Origin: Shimia aestuarii
Lineage (GTDB): Bacteria; Pseudomonadota; Alphaproteobacteria; Rhodobacterales; Rhodobacteraceae
NCBI RefSeq assembly: GCF_900114635.1
Contig: NZ_FOTQ01000001.1
Span: 434,001 to 498,000, forward strand
DNA: 64,000 nt
Reading direction: 5' to 3'
How positions within the stretch are numbered: position 1 is the first letter of the stretch; each line of letters begins with the position of its first letter. Under the pieces are notes generated by a model. It searched no databases, was not told the origin of the DNA, and worked only from the letters and a program-made list of their open reading frames with translations. Positions 17,512-26,538 of this stretch are shown here, in pieces. The position numbers and the translations under genes are program-made.

Positions 17512-18414
17512 TCAACCCTGCGCCGGGCGGCTGGCAGGGTGCGCCTTGCGCCCCTGCCCGCGCAGCCACATCCGAAACGACCGGGCCACCGGGCGCAAGG
17601 ACGCAGGGCCCACGACGATATGATATCCCTTGCGCCGCGCATCCTCGAACAGCAACCGAAGCCGCCCGCTGCGCAAATCCTCTTCCACCCAGGCCCGTGC
17701 CGTGACAGCAACCCCCTGGGCACTGCGCGCCGCATCCAGCAAGAGGTTGCCGGGAAGATGCACCATGCCCGCCGTCGCCGTCTCCGGCACTCCGTTATCT
17801 TCAAGCCACATCGAGCTTTCCGACGTGCCGAGTTCCTGCAGCCACGGAAACTGCACCAGGTCCTGCGGCGTGGCCGCATCCCGCGTCCCGATCAACGACG
17901 GTGCCGCCACGACGGCGATCGACGTCTGCAACAACATCTCGCTTTCGAGACCCGGCCAGTCCCCATTGCCATAGCGGATCCCGATATCAATCCCGCCGGG
18001 TGCGGGATCGGACAGGTTCGGGTTCGGATCAATCATGATGTCGATTTCGGGGTGTTTCTGCCGGAAATCCGGCAGGCGCGGCATCAGCCAGTTCGCAGCA
18101 AAGGTTGGCGTCGTGGTGACATGCAGGGGCCGCGCCCGGTCCTGTTGGCGAAGCTCGCGGGCCCGCTGCGCCATCGCGCCAAAGCCTCCCAGCAACGCAT
18201 CCGCCAACAACTGCCCATCCGGGGTCAGTACTGCCGCGCGCCCCGTCCGATCGAGCAACCGCAGGTCCAGATGCGCCTCCAACTGCCGGATTTGCTGGCT
18301 GATCGCCGCGTGGGTGACATTCAACGCCGCGCCCGCCGCCTGAAGCGAACCCTTGTCAGCATAGGCAGCAAAGGCGCGAGCAGCGTTCAACGGTGGCAGA
18401 TCTGTCCAGTCCAT
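17512..18414 (-). CDS. LysR-family transcriptional regulator (GcvA-like)
   Basis: 300 aa. N-terminal winged HTH (NAARAFAAYADKGSLQAAGAALNVTHAAISQQI is split over residues ~9-42) with a short linker helix, then the periplasmic-binding-like effector domain with a GIRYGNGDWPGLESE segment common in GcvA-type regulators. It converges with the DUF2270 gene and is divergent from a tiny ORF with a perfect ribosome site at 18515. LysR proteins often control the divergent gene, but here that gene is only a 39-codon frame. Effector unknown. Confidence 0.9.
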   Translation of the reverse strand: MDWTDLPPLNAARAFAAYADKGSLQAAGAALNVTHAAISQQIRQLEAHLDLRLLDRTGRAAVLTPDGQLLADALLGGFGAMAQRARELRQQDRARPLHVTTTPTFAANWLMPRLPDFRQKHPEIDIMIDPNPNLSDPAPGGIDIGIRYGNGDWPGLESEMLLQTSIAVVAAPSLIGTRDAATPQDLVQFPWLQELGTSESSMWLEDNGVPETATAGMVHLPGNLLLDAARSAQGVAVTARAWVEEDLRSGRLRLLFEDARRKGYHIVVGPASLRPVARSFRMWLRGQGRKAHPASRPAQG

Positions 18415-18514
18415 ACTTAATTTTAGCTTACATATTGGCAGGCTTTCTGACTCGCAGTTTTATCCTGAAACATACACATTTCAAGGCACAAACCCCAAAT
18501 CTCAGGAGGCTTAC

Positions 18515-18634
18515 ATGTTGTTCATTCTATCAGATTTCATTCACGCGGCGACCTTTCGCGATCCCCGCGCCCGGCGCTGGGACGCTTCCCATCACCGTTT
18601 CAGGGGCAATCGCCATGCGCGTGACAACCGCTGA
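18515..18634 (+). CDS. Possible small Arg/His-rich protein (39 aa) divergent from LysR gene
   Basis: An ATG at 18515 is preceded by a perfect AGGAGG (18504-18509) at 5-nt spacing, stronger than almost any other site in the window. The product begins MLFILSDFIHAATF and ends in an Arg/His-rich tail (RARRWDASHHRFRG and onward). I recognise no family. It could be a small protein or a leader peptide. Its divergent placement next to the LysR gene fits a regulated target. The coding call rests on the ribosome site alone. Confidence 0.4.
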   Translation: MLFILSDFIHAATFRDPRARRWDASHHRFRGNRHARDNR

Positions 18635-18739
18635 CATCCGGCCAGTTGCATGATCGACCCGATCGTCTACCACCCCCACCTTGCCCAACCTTTCCCGCTG
18701 AAAAAGCCGGGGGACCCAAAAGGGCAGGGCCGAAAATGA

Positions 18740-18767
18740 AAAAGGGGCCGCGACAGCGGCCCCTTTT
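18740..18767 (-). terminator. Rho-independent terminator of the ccoNOQP operon
   Basis: Perfect 12-bp stem AAAAGGGGCCGC / GCGGCCCCTTTT with loop GACA, located 21 nt after the ccoP stop. On the minus strand the stem ends in a T run. The symmetry means it could also stop plus-strand transcripts. Confidence 0.92.
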
Positions 18768-18788
18768 CCCTTGCCTTCGACAGCAGGC

Positions 18789-19661
18789 TTATTCGCCGCC
18801 ACCCAGTCCATGAACATAGGTCGCAACGGCACGGATCTGCGCTTCGCTCAGACGCTCGTTCCACGCGGGCATTGCGCCCTTGCGGCCCCCGACAACGGTC
18901 TCGCTGATGGTGGCATAGTCACCGCCATAGAGCCAGATCGCATCCGTCAGGTTCGGCGCGCCCTGGCTGCGGTCGCCAGTGCCGTCTTCCATGTGACACG
19001 AGGCACAGTTCTCTTCAAAGACAACGGCACCCTCGGCCACCTTGGAGGCATCCTGTGCGTCACCCGAAAGCGACATCACATAGTTGACCACAGCGTCGAT
19101 CTGCTCGGCTTCCAGAAGGTCACCAAAGGCAGTCATCTCGGACTGACGAAGATAGTCGTTGTCCGCGTCCGCCTGCTGGCGGATACCAACGGTGATCGTG
19201 GTGTGGATCGACTCGATGTCGCCACCCCACAGCCAGTCGTTGTCCAGCAGGTTGGGATAGCCCTTGGCACCGGCAGCACCCGAGCCGTGACACTGGGCAC
19301 ACCAGGTCTTGAACACGGCCGAACCTGCGGAAACCGCATAGGCGCTCAGCTCCGCGTCATTCGCGATCTCGGTCAGCTCCGCCGCTTCCAGCTTGGCATT
19401 GATCGGCGCCAGCTTGGCAGCTGCCGCATCAATGTCGGCCTGCACGTTGGCGCGGGTCGAAAAGCCCAGAACGCCAGCGGTTGCACCCTTGATGCCGGGC
19501 CATGCGGGATAGGCAATGGAATAGCCGATCCCCCAAACAATACAGGCGTAGAAGATCCAGACCCACCACTTGGGAAGCGGGTTGTTGTACTCTTCGATCC
19601 CGTCCCAGCTGTGGCCGGTCGTTTCGACCTGGTTACCTTTTTGAACAGGTTTCTTACTCAT
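18789..19661 (-). CDS. ccoP: Cytochrome cbb3 oxidase diheme subunit III (CcoP)
   Basis: 290 aa from the ATG at 19661, whose first bases overlap the ccoQ stop by 4 nt. An N-terminal membrane anchor (~32-50) is followed by two periplasmic c-type heme domains: CAQCH (121-125) and CASCH (219-223), each with a downstream Met axial-ligand candidate (EMTAFG, GAMPAW). CcoP receives electrons from cytochrome bc1 through cytochrome c and passes them to CcoO. Standard order ccoN-O-Q-P. Confidence 0.97.
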   Translation of the reverse strand: MSKKPVQKGNQVETTGHSWDGIEEYNNPLPKWWVWIFYACIVWGIGYSIAYPAWPGIKGATAGVLGFSTRANVQADIDAAAAKLAPINAKLEAAELTEIANDAELSAYAVSAGSAVFKTWCAQCHGSGAAGAKGYPNLLDNDWLWGGDIESIHTTITVGIRQQADADNDYLRQSEMTAFGDLLEAEQIDAVVNYVMSLSGDAQDASKVAEGAVVFEENCASCHMEDGTGDRSQGAPNLTDAIWLYGGDYATISETVVGGRKGAMPAWNERLSEAQIRAVATYVHGLGGGE

Positions 19662-19843
19662 GTCCTCGCCTCCTCGTCCGTGGCGGGTTTGTCTTGGTGC
19701 CGGAACGGGATGTCCGCGGTTTCGCGGTATTCCTTGCTTGCCCCCGGACGGAACACCCAAAGGATGATTCCGATAAAGAAGGCAAACAGGAACAGCAACA
19801 TCCAGCTGTCGGCAAACTCACGCAGAAGGGAATATGTTTCCAT
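19658..19843 (-). CDS. ccoQ: Cytochrome cbb3 oxidase subunit CcoQ
   Basis: 61 aa with one membrane helix (~14-32) and a charged tail ([17 protein letters not shown]). CcoQ stabilises the assembled oxidase and protects it from oxygen-linked damage in Rhodobacter. Located 11 nt after ccoO and overlapping ccoP by 4 nt. Confidence 0.93.
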   Translation of the reverse strand: METYSLLREFADSWMLLFLFAFFIGIILWVFRPGASKEYRETADIPFRHQDKPATDEEART

Positions 19844-19854
19844 CTTCCCGTTCC

Positions 19855-20583
19855 TTACCGCGACGCATCAGGGGTGAAGGTCGAGAAGTCGACCAGAGTA
19901 CCCAGCATCTGAAGATAGGCGATCATCGCATCCAACTCGGACACGCCGGGCTGGCCGTCAAAGTTGCGTACGTTGACCTTCTCGCCATAGCGTTCCAGCA
20001 GCCCGTCATAGTCGCTGTCGGGATCTGCCTGGGCCATAAAGTCGGCCTGCGCATTGGCGATCATGTCTTCAGTATAGGGCACACCCACGATGGCATTGGT
20101 TGCCATGAGATCACCGATATACTTCCCGTCGATCTTCTTCTTCTCGAGGAAGCCATACTTCGGCATCACCGACTCGGGCACCACCGACTGCGGGTTGCGC
20201 ATGTGGTCAACGTGCCAGTCGTCCGAGTAACGGCCACCCACGCGCGCCAGGTCAGGCCCGGTCCGCTTGGACCCCCACTGGAACGGGTGGTCGTACATCG
20301 ACTCCGCCGCCAGCGAGTAGTGACCATAACGCTCGACCTCGTCACGCATCGGGCGGATCATCTGGCTGTGACAGACATAGCACCCTTCACGGATATAGAT
20401 TTCGCGACCGGCCATCTCAAGCGGGGTGTAGGGACGCATGCCCTCCACCTCTTCGATGGTGTTTTCCAGCCAGAACAGCGGTGCGATCTGCACGATGCCG
20501 CCGATGGTTACGACCAGGAAGCTGAAGATCAGCAGGAGGGTCGCGTTGGTCTCGAGGATTTTATGTTTATCGAGAATTGCCAT
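19855..20583 (-). CDS. ccoO: Cytochrome cbb3 oxidase monoheme subunit II (CcoO)
   Basis: 242 aa. An N-terminal membrane anchor (~16-36) precedes a periplasmic mono-heme c domain with CYVCH at 68-72 and a [14 protein letters not shown] segment typical of CcoO. It passes electrons from CcoP to the CcoN heme b. Located 14 nt after ccoN. Confidence 0.97.
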   Translation of the reverse strand: MAILDKHKILETNATLLLIFSFLVVTIGGIVQIAPLFWLENTIEEVEGMRPYTPLEMAGREIYIREGCYVCHSQMIRPMRDEVERYGHYSLAAESMYDHPFQWGSKRTGPDLARVGGRYSDDWHVDHMRNPQSVVPESVMPKYGFLEKKKIDGKYIGDLMATNAIVGVPYTEDMIANAQADFMAQADPDSDYDGLLERYGEKVNVRNFDGQPGVSELDAMIAYLQMLGTLVDFSTFTPDASR

Positions 20584-20597
20584 TGCTCCGGCCCTCC

Positions 20598-22199
20598 TTA
20601 TTCAGCCGGGACCGCAACGGAAAGGCTCGACTCTTTGGCCGGCGACTTCCGTACAGTCATCCACAGGTTGTAGCACATGATCACGGCACCAGCGAGGAAC
20701 ATAAGTCCACCCAGACCACGAACAACGTACATCGGGAACTTCGCGGCAACGGTGTCGGCGAACGAGTTCACGAGGAAGCCGTTTGCGTCCACTTCACGCC
20801 ACATCAGGCCTTCCATGATGCCCGTGACCCACATCGACGCGGCGTAAAGCACGATACCGATGGTGGCGAGCCAGAAGTGCCAGCTGACGAGTGTCAGCGA
20901 GTAGAGGCGCTCACGTTTCCACAGAACAGGAACCAGGAAGTACAGGGCACCAAAGGTGATCATGCCGTTCCAGCCAAGAGCACCCGAGTGCACGTGACCA
21001 ATGGTCCAGTCGGTGTAGTGCGACAGCGAGTTCACGGCGCGGATCGACATCATCGGACCTTCAAAGGTCGACATGCCGTAGAAGCCTACCGAGATCACCA
21101 TCATGCGGATCACCGGGTCGGTGCGCAGCTTGTCCCATGCGCCCGAAAGCGTCATCAGACCGTTGATCATGCCACCCCAGGACGGCATCCACAGCACAAC
21201 CGAGAACACCATGCCCAGCGTCGACGCCCAGTCAGGCAGCGCGGTATAGTGCAGGTGGTGCGGACCAGCCCAGATGTAGATGAAGATCAGCGCCCAGAAG
21301 TGGATGATCGACAGCTTGTACGAGAACACGGGGCGTTCCGCCTGTTTCGGGATGAAATAGTACATCATGCCAAGGAAGCCTGCCGTCAGGAAGAAGCCCA
21401 CAGCGTTGTGGCCGTACCACCACTGGGTCATCGCATCCTGAACACCGGCCCAGACGATCACCGATTTCGAACCGAAGATCGACACCGGGATGGTGGCATT
21501 GTTCACGAGGTGCAGCATGGCCACGGTCACGATGAACGACAGGTAGAACCAGTTCGCCACATAGATGTGGGGTTCTTTCCGCTTGATGATCGTGCCGAGG
21601 AAAACGGCGAGATAGGCCACCCAGACGACGGTCAGCCACAGGTCAACATACCATTCGGGTTCCGCGTATTCCTTCGACTGTGTGCCGCCCAGCAGATAGC
21701 CGGTGGCCGCGAGAACGATGAAGAGCTGGTAGCCCCAGAACACGAACCAACCAAGGTTGCCGCCCCAGAGGCGTGCCGCGCTGGTGCGCTGAACCACGTA
21801 GAACGAGGTCGCGATCAGAGCGTTACCACCAAAGGCGAAAATCACGGCCGAGGTGTGCAGCGGACGCAGGCGGCCAAAGTTGGCATAGCCCTGTGCCCAT
21901 TCAAAGTTCAGTGCCGGAAATGCCAGCTGGAAAGCGATGAAAACGCCTGCCAGAAAGCCGACAACGCCCCAAAAGGCGGTCGCGATCACGCCGGCGCGCA
22001 CCACGGAGTCGAAATATTCGTCCTGCGGGTGCGACACGGTGGTGCCAACCCTCCGCAGGGTCCAGATAAACAGGCCACCAGATACTGCCGTCACAATGAG
22101 GGCATGTACCAGGTAAGCCACATCGCGCGCGTAGTTGGCCGCCATCATCGCCAGAAGCGTGATGAGACCAAGCGCGATCAGCTTGATATAATTAACCAT
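20598..22199 (-). CDS. ccoN: Cytochrome cbb3 oxidase catalytic subunit I (CcoN)
   Basis: 533 aa from the ATG at 22199 (an in-frame extension to 22316 runs through the FNR box and is rejected). A polytopic proton-pumping oxygen reductase with very high oxygen affinity. Metal-ligand landmarks: [14 protein letters not shown] for the low-spin heme, [13 protein letters not shown] and [13 protein letters not shown] for CuB and the cross-linked Tyr, and the late [13 protein letters not shown]. It heads ccoNOQP. A perfect FNR box lies ~104 bp upstream, fitting induction at low oxygen. Confidence 0.98.
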   Translation of the reverse strand: MVNYIKLIALGLITLLAMMAANYARDVAYLVHALIVTAVSGGLFIWTLRRVGTTVSHPQDEYFDSVVRAGVIATAFWGVVGFLAGVFIAFQLAFPALNFEWAQGYANFGRLRPLHTSAVIFAFGGNALIATSFYVVQRTSAARLWGGNLGWFVFWGYQLFIVLAATGYLLGGTQSKEYAEPEWYVDLWLTVVWVAYLAVFLGTIIKRKEPHIYVANWFYLSFIVTVAMLHLVNNATIPVSIFGSKSVIVWAGVQDAMTQWWYGHNAVGFFLTAGFLGMMYYFIPKQAERPVFSYKLSIIHFWALIFIYIWAGPHHLHYTALPDWASTLGMVFSVVLWMPSWGGMINGLMTLSGAWDKLRTDPVIRMMVISVGFYGMSTFEGPMMSIRAVNSLSHYTDWTIGHVHSGALGWNGMITFGALYFLVPVLWKRERLYSLTLVSWHFWLATIGIVLYAASMWVTGIMEGLMWREVDANGFLVNSFADTVAAKFPMYVVRGLGGLMFLAGAVIMCYNLWMTVRKSPAKESSLSVAVPAE

Positions 22200-22302
22200 T
22201 TTGCGTCCCTTACGTCTTTTACGTCTTTTCCAAGGCACGACTCGCACGCACCTCGGCTGTTTCAGACTGACCGCTTTTTGCGGCTGCAGCGTAAACTTTG
22301 CC

Positions 22303-22316
22303 TTGATCTGCATCAA
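22303..22316. promoter_or_regulatory. FnrL box between ccoN and the universal stress gene
   Basis: TTGAT-CTGC-ATCAA matches the full FNR consensus. It lies ~104 bp before ccoN (minus strand) and ~115 bp before the Usp gene (plus strand), so it may serve either or both. Confidence 0.85.
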
Positions 22317-22430
22317 AGCACGGTTTTCTGAAATGCGTCCCTATCAGGGATGTCCACTCGGGGTTGCTCGACGCCCCACATGAAAACTTGCATATCGCAT
22401 ATAGCTTATCAATATCACGGGAGTGCCAAT

Positions 22431-23270
22431 ATGGCCTACAAATCGTTGCTGTCGGTGCTGACCAACTCCGATCTGGCCGAAGGTCCGATTGCGCAGGGCA
22501 TCGCGCTGGCCGGAAGGCAGGATGCCCATTACGACGTGCTGTGCCTTGGCGTGGATCGCAGCCAGGCAGGCTACTATTACGCTGGCGCCAACGCCATGAT
22601 TCTGCAGGAAACTCTGAATCAGGCTCAAACGGAATCCCAGAGTATCGAGGACGGCGCCAAGGCCCTGCTCAAGGGCTCCGGCATTCGCTGGGCCACCGAC
22701 TCGGGCGTCGCCCAGATTGCCGATCTCGGGCGCCATGTCGCGGCCCATGCCCGGTTCGCTGATCTGGTGATCCTGCCCAAACCCTATGGCGACGACCGCG
22801 GCGCCGAGCTTGAACCGACGCTGGAAGCGGCGCTGTTCGAAGGCCAGGCCCCAGTGCTGATGGTGCCCGACGACAAACCCGCGCTCACCCAACCCCGGAC
22901 CATTTCCATCGGCTGGAACGAAAGCTCCGAGGCGCTGGTCGCGGTGCGGGCCGCCCTGCCTTTCCTGCGGGCTGCCGATCTCGTGCGCGTGGTCGTGGTC
23001 GATCCGCCCACCCACGGCCCCAACCGCTCCGATCCCGGCGGTCTCCTGTCGCAATTCCTGTCGCGCCATGGCGTGCGCGTCGAGGTCGACGTGCTGTCCA
23101 AGACCCTGCCCCGCATTTCGGACATCCTCCTGCGCCACGCGCGCGATACCGAGACCGAGATGATGGTCATGGGCGCTTATGGCCACTCGCGCTTCCGCGA
23201 AGCCATTCTCGGCGGCGCCACGCGCAACATGCTGGAACAGGCCGACATCCCGGTCTTCCTCGCACATTAA
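22431..23270 (+). CDS. Universal stress protein, tandem Usp domains
   Basis: 279 aa from the ATG at 22431, preceded by GGGAG. Two Usp-fold halves: the first starts MAYKSLLSVLT, and the second ends with MGAYGHSRFREAILGGATRN, which resembles the G-2X-G-9X-G ATP-binding signature of UspFG-type proteins. It is divergent from ccoN across an FNR box and faces fnrL across a terminator. Usp genes under FNR-type control are known in other bacteria; here oxygen-linked expression is inferred from position. Confidence 0.9.
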   Translation: MAYKSLLSVLTNSDLAEGPIAQGIALAGRQDAHYDVLCLGVDRSQAGYYYAGANAMILQETLNQAQTESQSIEDGAKALLKGSGIRWATDSGVAQIADLGRHVAAHARFADLVILPKPYGDDRGAELEPTLEAALFEGQAPVLMVPDDKPALTQPRTISIGWNESSEALVAVRAALPFLRAADLVRVVVVDPPTHGPNRSDPGGLLSQFLSRHGVRVEVDVLSKTLPRISDILLRHARDTETEMMVMGAYGHSRFREAILGGATRNMLEQADIPVFLAH

Positions 23271-23304
23271 GCCAACGCCCCGCAGCGCTTTGCCCCTGAA
23301 CGAC

Positions 23305-23330
23305 AAAAGCCGCCCAACCGGGCGGCTTTT
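23305..23330. terminator. Bidirectional rho-independent terminator
   Basis: Perfect 11-bp stem AAAAGCCGCCC / GGGCGGCTTTT with loop AACC between the convergent Usp and fnrL genes. T runs occur on both strands. Confidence 0.93.
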
Positions 23331-23357
23331 CTTGTTGTGACGCATCCGGCAAGAAGC

Positions 23358-24110
23358 CTAGGCCATGATCCCGCCATCGGCATCGTCCCCGGCCTCGTTC
23401 AACAGGCGCGAGAAATCGGGGATGGTCACATGCCGCTTGCCTTGCAGTTCAATCACCCCGTCCCGCTTGAGCGCCGACATCTGCCGGCTCACCGTCTCCA
23501 GCGTCAGGCCAAGGTAATCCGCCATCGCCTCGCGGGTCAGCGGCAAATCAAACACCAGCGGCCCCTGCATCCCGTCAAGCTTCAGCGTCGCATCGCGGCG
23601 GGCAATGATCGACAACAGGCTCGCGATCTTCTCGCGCGCGGTCTTGCGACCCAGCACCAGCATCCATTCGCGCGCCGCGTCCAGCTCGTCGAGAGTCATT
23701 TCAAGCAGGCGTTGCGCGATATGCGGCGTCTGCTCCATCATCAGCTCAAACGGCTTCTTGCGGAAACAGCACATCACCATGTCCGTGGTGGCCACCACGT
23801 CATAAGCCGCCGCCATCCGTCCGGGCCGCCCGACAAAGTCGCTCGGCAGCAGCAGGCCGACCATCTGCGTGCGCCCGTCTTCCATCGTCTGCGTCAGCGA
23901 CGCGATTCCCGACACCACCGAGCCGACAAAATCCATCCGGTCCCCAGACCAGATCACGGTTTGGCCGGCTTCGAAGCTCCGGTAATACTTGATTTCCTCA
24001 AGCTGCTCCAACTCGTCGCTCTCACAGCGGGCACAAACCGCCCGATGCCGTATCGGACAGTTCCCGCAATCCTGCGAGATATGGAGTACATCGTCGTTCA
24101 GTTTGTTCAT
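23358..24110 (-). CDS. fnrL: FNR-type oxygen-sensing regulator FnrL
   Basis: 250 aa, Crp/Fnr family. N-terminal cysteines C15, C18 and C26 (plus C29) with a fourth at C114/C115 fit [4Fe-4S] ligation as in E. coli FNR. The C-terminal HTH contains ETVSRQ in LTREAMADYLGLTLETVSRQ, whose E--SR residues read TTGAT half-sites. Its cluster is destroyed by oxygen, so it acts under micro-oxic conditions. A box (24119-24132) lies 8 bp upstream of its own ATG, suggesting autoregulation, and hemN is divergent from the same box. Confidence 0.96.
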   Translation of the reverse strand: MNKLNDDVLHISQDCGNCPIRHRAVCARCESDELEQLEEIKYYRSFEAGQTVIWSGDRMDFVGSVVSGIASLTQTMEDGRTQMVGLLLPSDFVGRPGRMAAAYDVVATTDMVMCCFRKKPFELMMEQTPHIAQRLLEMTLDELDAAREWMLVLGRKTAREKIASLLSIIARRDATLKLDGMQGPLVFDLPLTREAMADYLGLTLETVSRQMSALKRDGVIELQGKRHVTIPDFSRLLNEAGDDADGGIMA

Positions 24111-24118
24111 GTTCGCGC

Positions 24119-24132
24119 TTGATCTGGGTCAA
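24119..24132. promoter_or_regulatory. FnrL box in the fnrL-hemN divergent region
   Basis: TTGAT-CTGG-GTCAA. Its centre (24125.5) is 43.5 nt before the hemN ATG, almost the -41.5 spacing of class II FNR activation if hemN mRNA starts at or 2 nt before its start codon. CTAAGC (24155-24160) would be the -10 element. For fnrL the box overlaps the start region and could repress. Confidence 0.8.
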
Positions 24133-24168
24133 GGATAGCCCTGACTGTCTGCGGCTAAGCGTAATCTT

Positions 24169-25524
24169 ATGGAAACGAAAACTCAATTGGCAAAGCTGGG
24201 ACTGTTCGACGCAAAAGTGCCGCGCTACACCAGCTACCCGACGGCACCTCATTTCAACAATGACGTGACGCCCGAAACCTATGCTTCCTGGATACGCGCC
24301 ATTCCGGTCGCAAGCCAGGTCTCGCTTTATGTGCACGTGCCGTTCTGCCGGCGCCTCTGCTGGTTCTGCGCCTGCCGGACCCAGGGCACCGCCAGCGCCT
24401 CGCCCGTGGCCGCCTATGTGGAAACGCTGAAAGCCGAGCTGAAACTGCTCAAAGACACGTTACCCGAAGGTGTTACGCTCTCGCGCCTGCATTGGGGTGG
24501 CGGCACGCCAACCCTGCTGGAACCGGGCATGATGGAAGACCTCGCGGGGGCCATCTTCGATGTCGCCCCCATGGCGGAGAATGGCGAATTCTCGGTCGAG
24601 ATCGACCCCAACGAGATCGACGATGCCCGCCTCGCGGTGCTGTCCAAGGCGGGCATGAACCGCGCCTCCATCGGGGTTCAGGATTTCGACGACGAAATTC
24701 AAAAGACCATCGGGCGCATTCAGGGCTACGACATCACCCGCGACGCGGTCGAAGCGATTCGCGCCCACGGTGTCAAAAGCCTCAACGCCGACATCCTCTT
24801 TGGCCTGCCGCACCAATCACAGGCCCGGATCACCGAAAGCGTCCAGAAACTCCTGTCGCTCTCGCCCGATCGCGTCGCGCTTTATGGCTATGCCCATGTG
24901 CCGTGGATGGCCAAGCGTCAGCAGATGATCCCGTCGGATGCCCTGCCCACACCGCAGGAACGTCTTGCCCTGTTTGAAACCGCGCGCAAGCTGTTCATGT
25001 GGGACAATTACGTCGAGATCGGCATCGACCATTTCGCGACCAGGGAAGACGGTCTTTCCGTGGCACTGGAAAACGGCACCCTGCGCCGCAATTTCCAGGG
25101 CTATACCGACGACACCGCCGATGTGCTGATCGGTGTCGGGGCCTCCTCGATTGCCCGCTTCCCGCAGGGCTACGCCCAGAACGCCCCGGCCACCTCGGCC
25201 TATACGGGCCGTATCCGCGACGGCGCCTTCACCACCTCGCGCGGGCATGTATTCACCGCAGAGGACAAGCTGCGCGGCCGCATGATCGAAGCCCTGATGT
25301 GCGATTTCCGCATCAACTCGGCCGAGATCATCGACACGTTCGGGATCACGCCGGACCGTCTCAACGCCATGTATGACGATGTGATGGCACAGTTTCCCGG
25401 CATGCTGACCCATGGACCCGACGGGCTTTTCATCCCGCCAGACGCGCGCCCGCTGACACGTATGGTCGCCCGCGCGCTCGATGCCTATGATCTCGACAAG
25501 GCGGGTCACAGCTCGGCCATCTGA
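24169..25524 (+). CDS. hemN: Oxygen-independent coproporphyrinogen III oxidase (radical SAM)
   Basis: 451 aa, normal for true HemN. Residues 54-67 hold the YVHVPFCRRLCWFC motif; C60, C64 and C67 bind the [4Fe-4S] cluster that cleaves SAM. Other landmarks: HWGGGTPTLL and the EIDPNEIDD block. It replaces hemF when oxygen is absent. Divergent from fnrL, with an FNR box 37 bp upstream of the start and no Shine-Dalgarno sequence, so a leaderless or nearly leaderless FnrL-driven transcript is plausible. Confidence 0.97.
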   Translation: METKTQLAKLGLFDAKVPRYTSYPTAPHFNNDVTPETYASWIRAIPVASQVSLYVHVPFCRRLCWFCACRTQGTASASPVAAYVETLKAELKLLKDTLPEGVTLSRLHWGGGTPTLLEPGMMEDLAGAIFDVAPMAENGEFSVEIDPNEIDDARLAVLSKAGMNRASIGVQDFDDEIQKTIGRIQGYDITRDAVEAIRAHGVKSLNADILFGLPHQSQARITESVQKLLSLSPDRVALYGYAHVPWMAKRQQMIPSDALPTPQERLALFETARKLFMWDNYVEIGIDHFATREDGLSVALENGTLRRNFQGYTDDTADVLIGVGASSIARFPQGYAQNAPATSAYTGRIRDGAFTTSRGHVFTAEDKLRGRMIEALMCDFRINSAEIIDTFGITPDRLNAMYDDVMAQFPGMLTHGPDGLFIPPDARPLTRMVARALDAYDLDKAGHSSAI

Positions 25525-25548
25525 TCCGCCCCGAACCCGGGGAATGCG

Positions 25549-26472
25549 ATGCGGCTTGCCAGTTTCAACGTGCAGAACATGCGCCTCAGGCGCGGACCTT
25601 CGGGTCCGCGCCTCGATGGGGCACGTGATCGTGATCTGCCCGAAGACACCGGACCCGCCGCCGATCAACTCGACAGCTATGACCGCGCTCTGACCGCCGC
25701 ACTTCTGGCCAAGGCCAACGCCGACGTGGTGGCACTTCAGGAAGTGTTCGATCAGGACACGCTCGACCATTTCCACGACACATACCTGCGCGACACAGGC
25801 TGCGCCCCCTATCCCCACCGCCACTGCCTGCCCGGCAATGACGGGCGCGGCTTTGACGTTGCTCTGCTGTCCCGCGTCAACCCGCTTGCCGTGATCAGCC
25901 ACGCCAACCTCACGCCGCGCCGCGCGGGCCTCCCAACACCCGAAAACGTCAACCCCGACGCGCCGATCCTGCGCCGCGATTGCCTTGAAGTCGCCCTGCC
26001 CGGCCTGTCGCTGTTCCTGTGTCACCTCAAGGCGCCCTACCCGGACACCACCGCCACCTTCCAGACCCGCCACCTCGAAGCGCTGGCGATCCGCCACATC
26101 ATCGAAACCCGTTTTCCCGACCCACAAAACGCGCTCTGGCTGATCCTTGGCGATCTCAACGAAGCCCGCGCCGGGCACGGGGCTTCCAAACCCCTGCGCG
26201 GCAGCTTTTCCGTCGACCTCTCTGACCGTCTGCCGGAAAAGGATCGCTGGAGCTATCCCGGCCCCATCGGCGATTTCTACACCGCGTCTGACGTGATGCT
26301 GGCCTCTCCCGCGCTGGCCCAACGCTTTCCGAGCGCAACCCCAACCATCCTGCGCGAGGGGCTGGGCTTCGAAGCCCGCCGCCACACGGGCGCCCGCCTC
26401 GACACGGTCGGCACCCACCGCCCCCACGCCTCGGACCACGGGCTGATCATGATCGACCTCAAGGGGCTCTGA
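25549..26472 (+). CDS. Endonuclease/exonuclease/phosphatase family protein
   Basis: 307 aa, 24 nt after hemN. The EEP fold is shown by the N-terminal RLASFNVQNMRL, the metal-binding Glu in VVALQEVF, LFLCHLKAPY, the LILGDLNEA motif and the C-terminal SDHGLIMIDL. Such enzymes cut phosphodiesters in nucleic acids, lipids or sugars; I cannot tell which. No signal peptide is seen, so it is probably cytoplasmic. The close spacing suggests it may share transcripts with hemN. Confidence 0.85.
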   Translation: MRLASFNVQNMRLRRGPSGPRLDGARDRDLPEDTGPAADQLDSYDRALTAALLAKANADVVALQEVFDQDTLDHFHDTYLRDTGCAPYPHRHCLPGNDGRGFDVALLSRVNPLAVISHANLTPRRAGLPTPENVNPDAPILRRDCLEVALPGLSLFLCHLKAPYPDTTATFQTRHLEALAIRHIIETRFPDPQNALWLILGDLNEARAGHGASKPLRGSFSVDLSDRLPEKDRWSYPGPIGDFYTASDVMLASPALAQRFPSATPTILREGLGFEARRHTGARLDTVGTHRPHASDHGLIMIDLKGL

Positions 26473-26483
26473 CCCGCCCCCTC

Positions 26484-26515
26484 TTCTTTTTGCCAAAAAT
26501 ACTCCCGCCGGAGGC
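26484..26515. repeat. Post-stop element, copy A (TTGCCAAAAATACTC) with adjoining small stem
   Basis: TTCTTTTTGCCAAAAATACTC is followed by CCGCCGGAGG, which pairs partly with ACTCC to make a short stem. On the minus strand it reads stem then TATTTTT, so it can act as a terminator for the yej operon that ends at 26539. Related copies occur at 43151, 43903 (inverted) and 59626. Confidence 0.6.
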
Positions 26516-26538
26516 GTCCCGCACGCGCCGCCCGCAAC

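Noticed and set aside
20577-22331. Plus-strand frame of 584 codons opposite ccoN
   Set aside because: Antisense to the catalytic oxidase subunit; His/Arg-rich with no domain.
24817-26496. Minus-strand frame of 559 codons opposite hemN and the nuclease gene
   Set aside because: Shadow of two recognisable genes; no domain.
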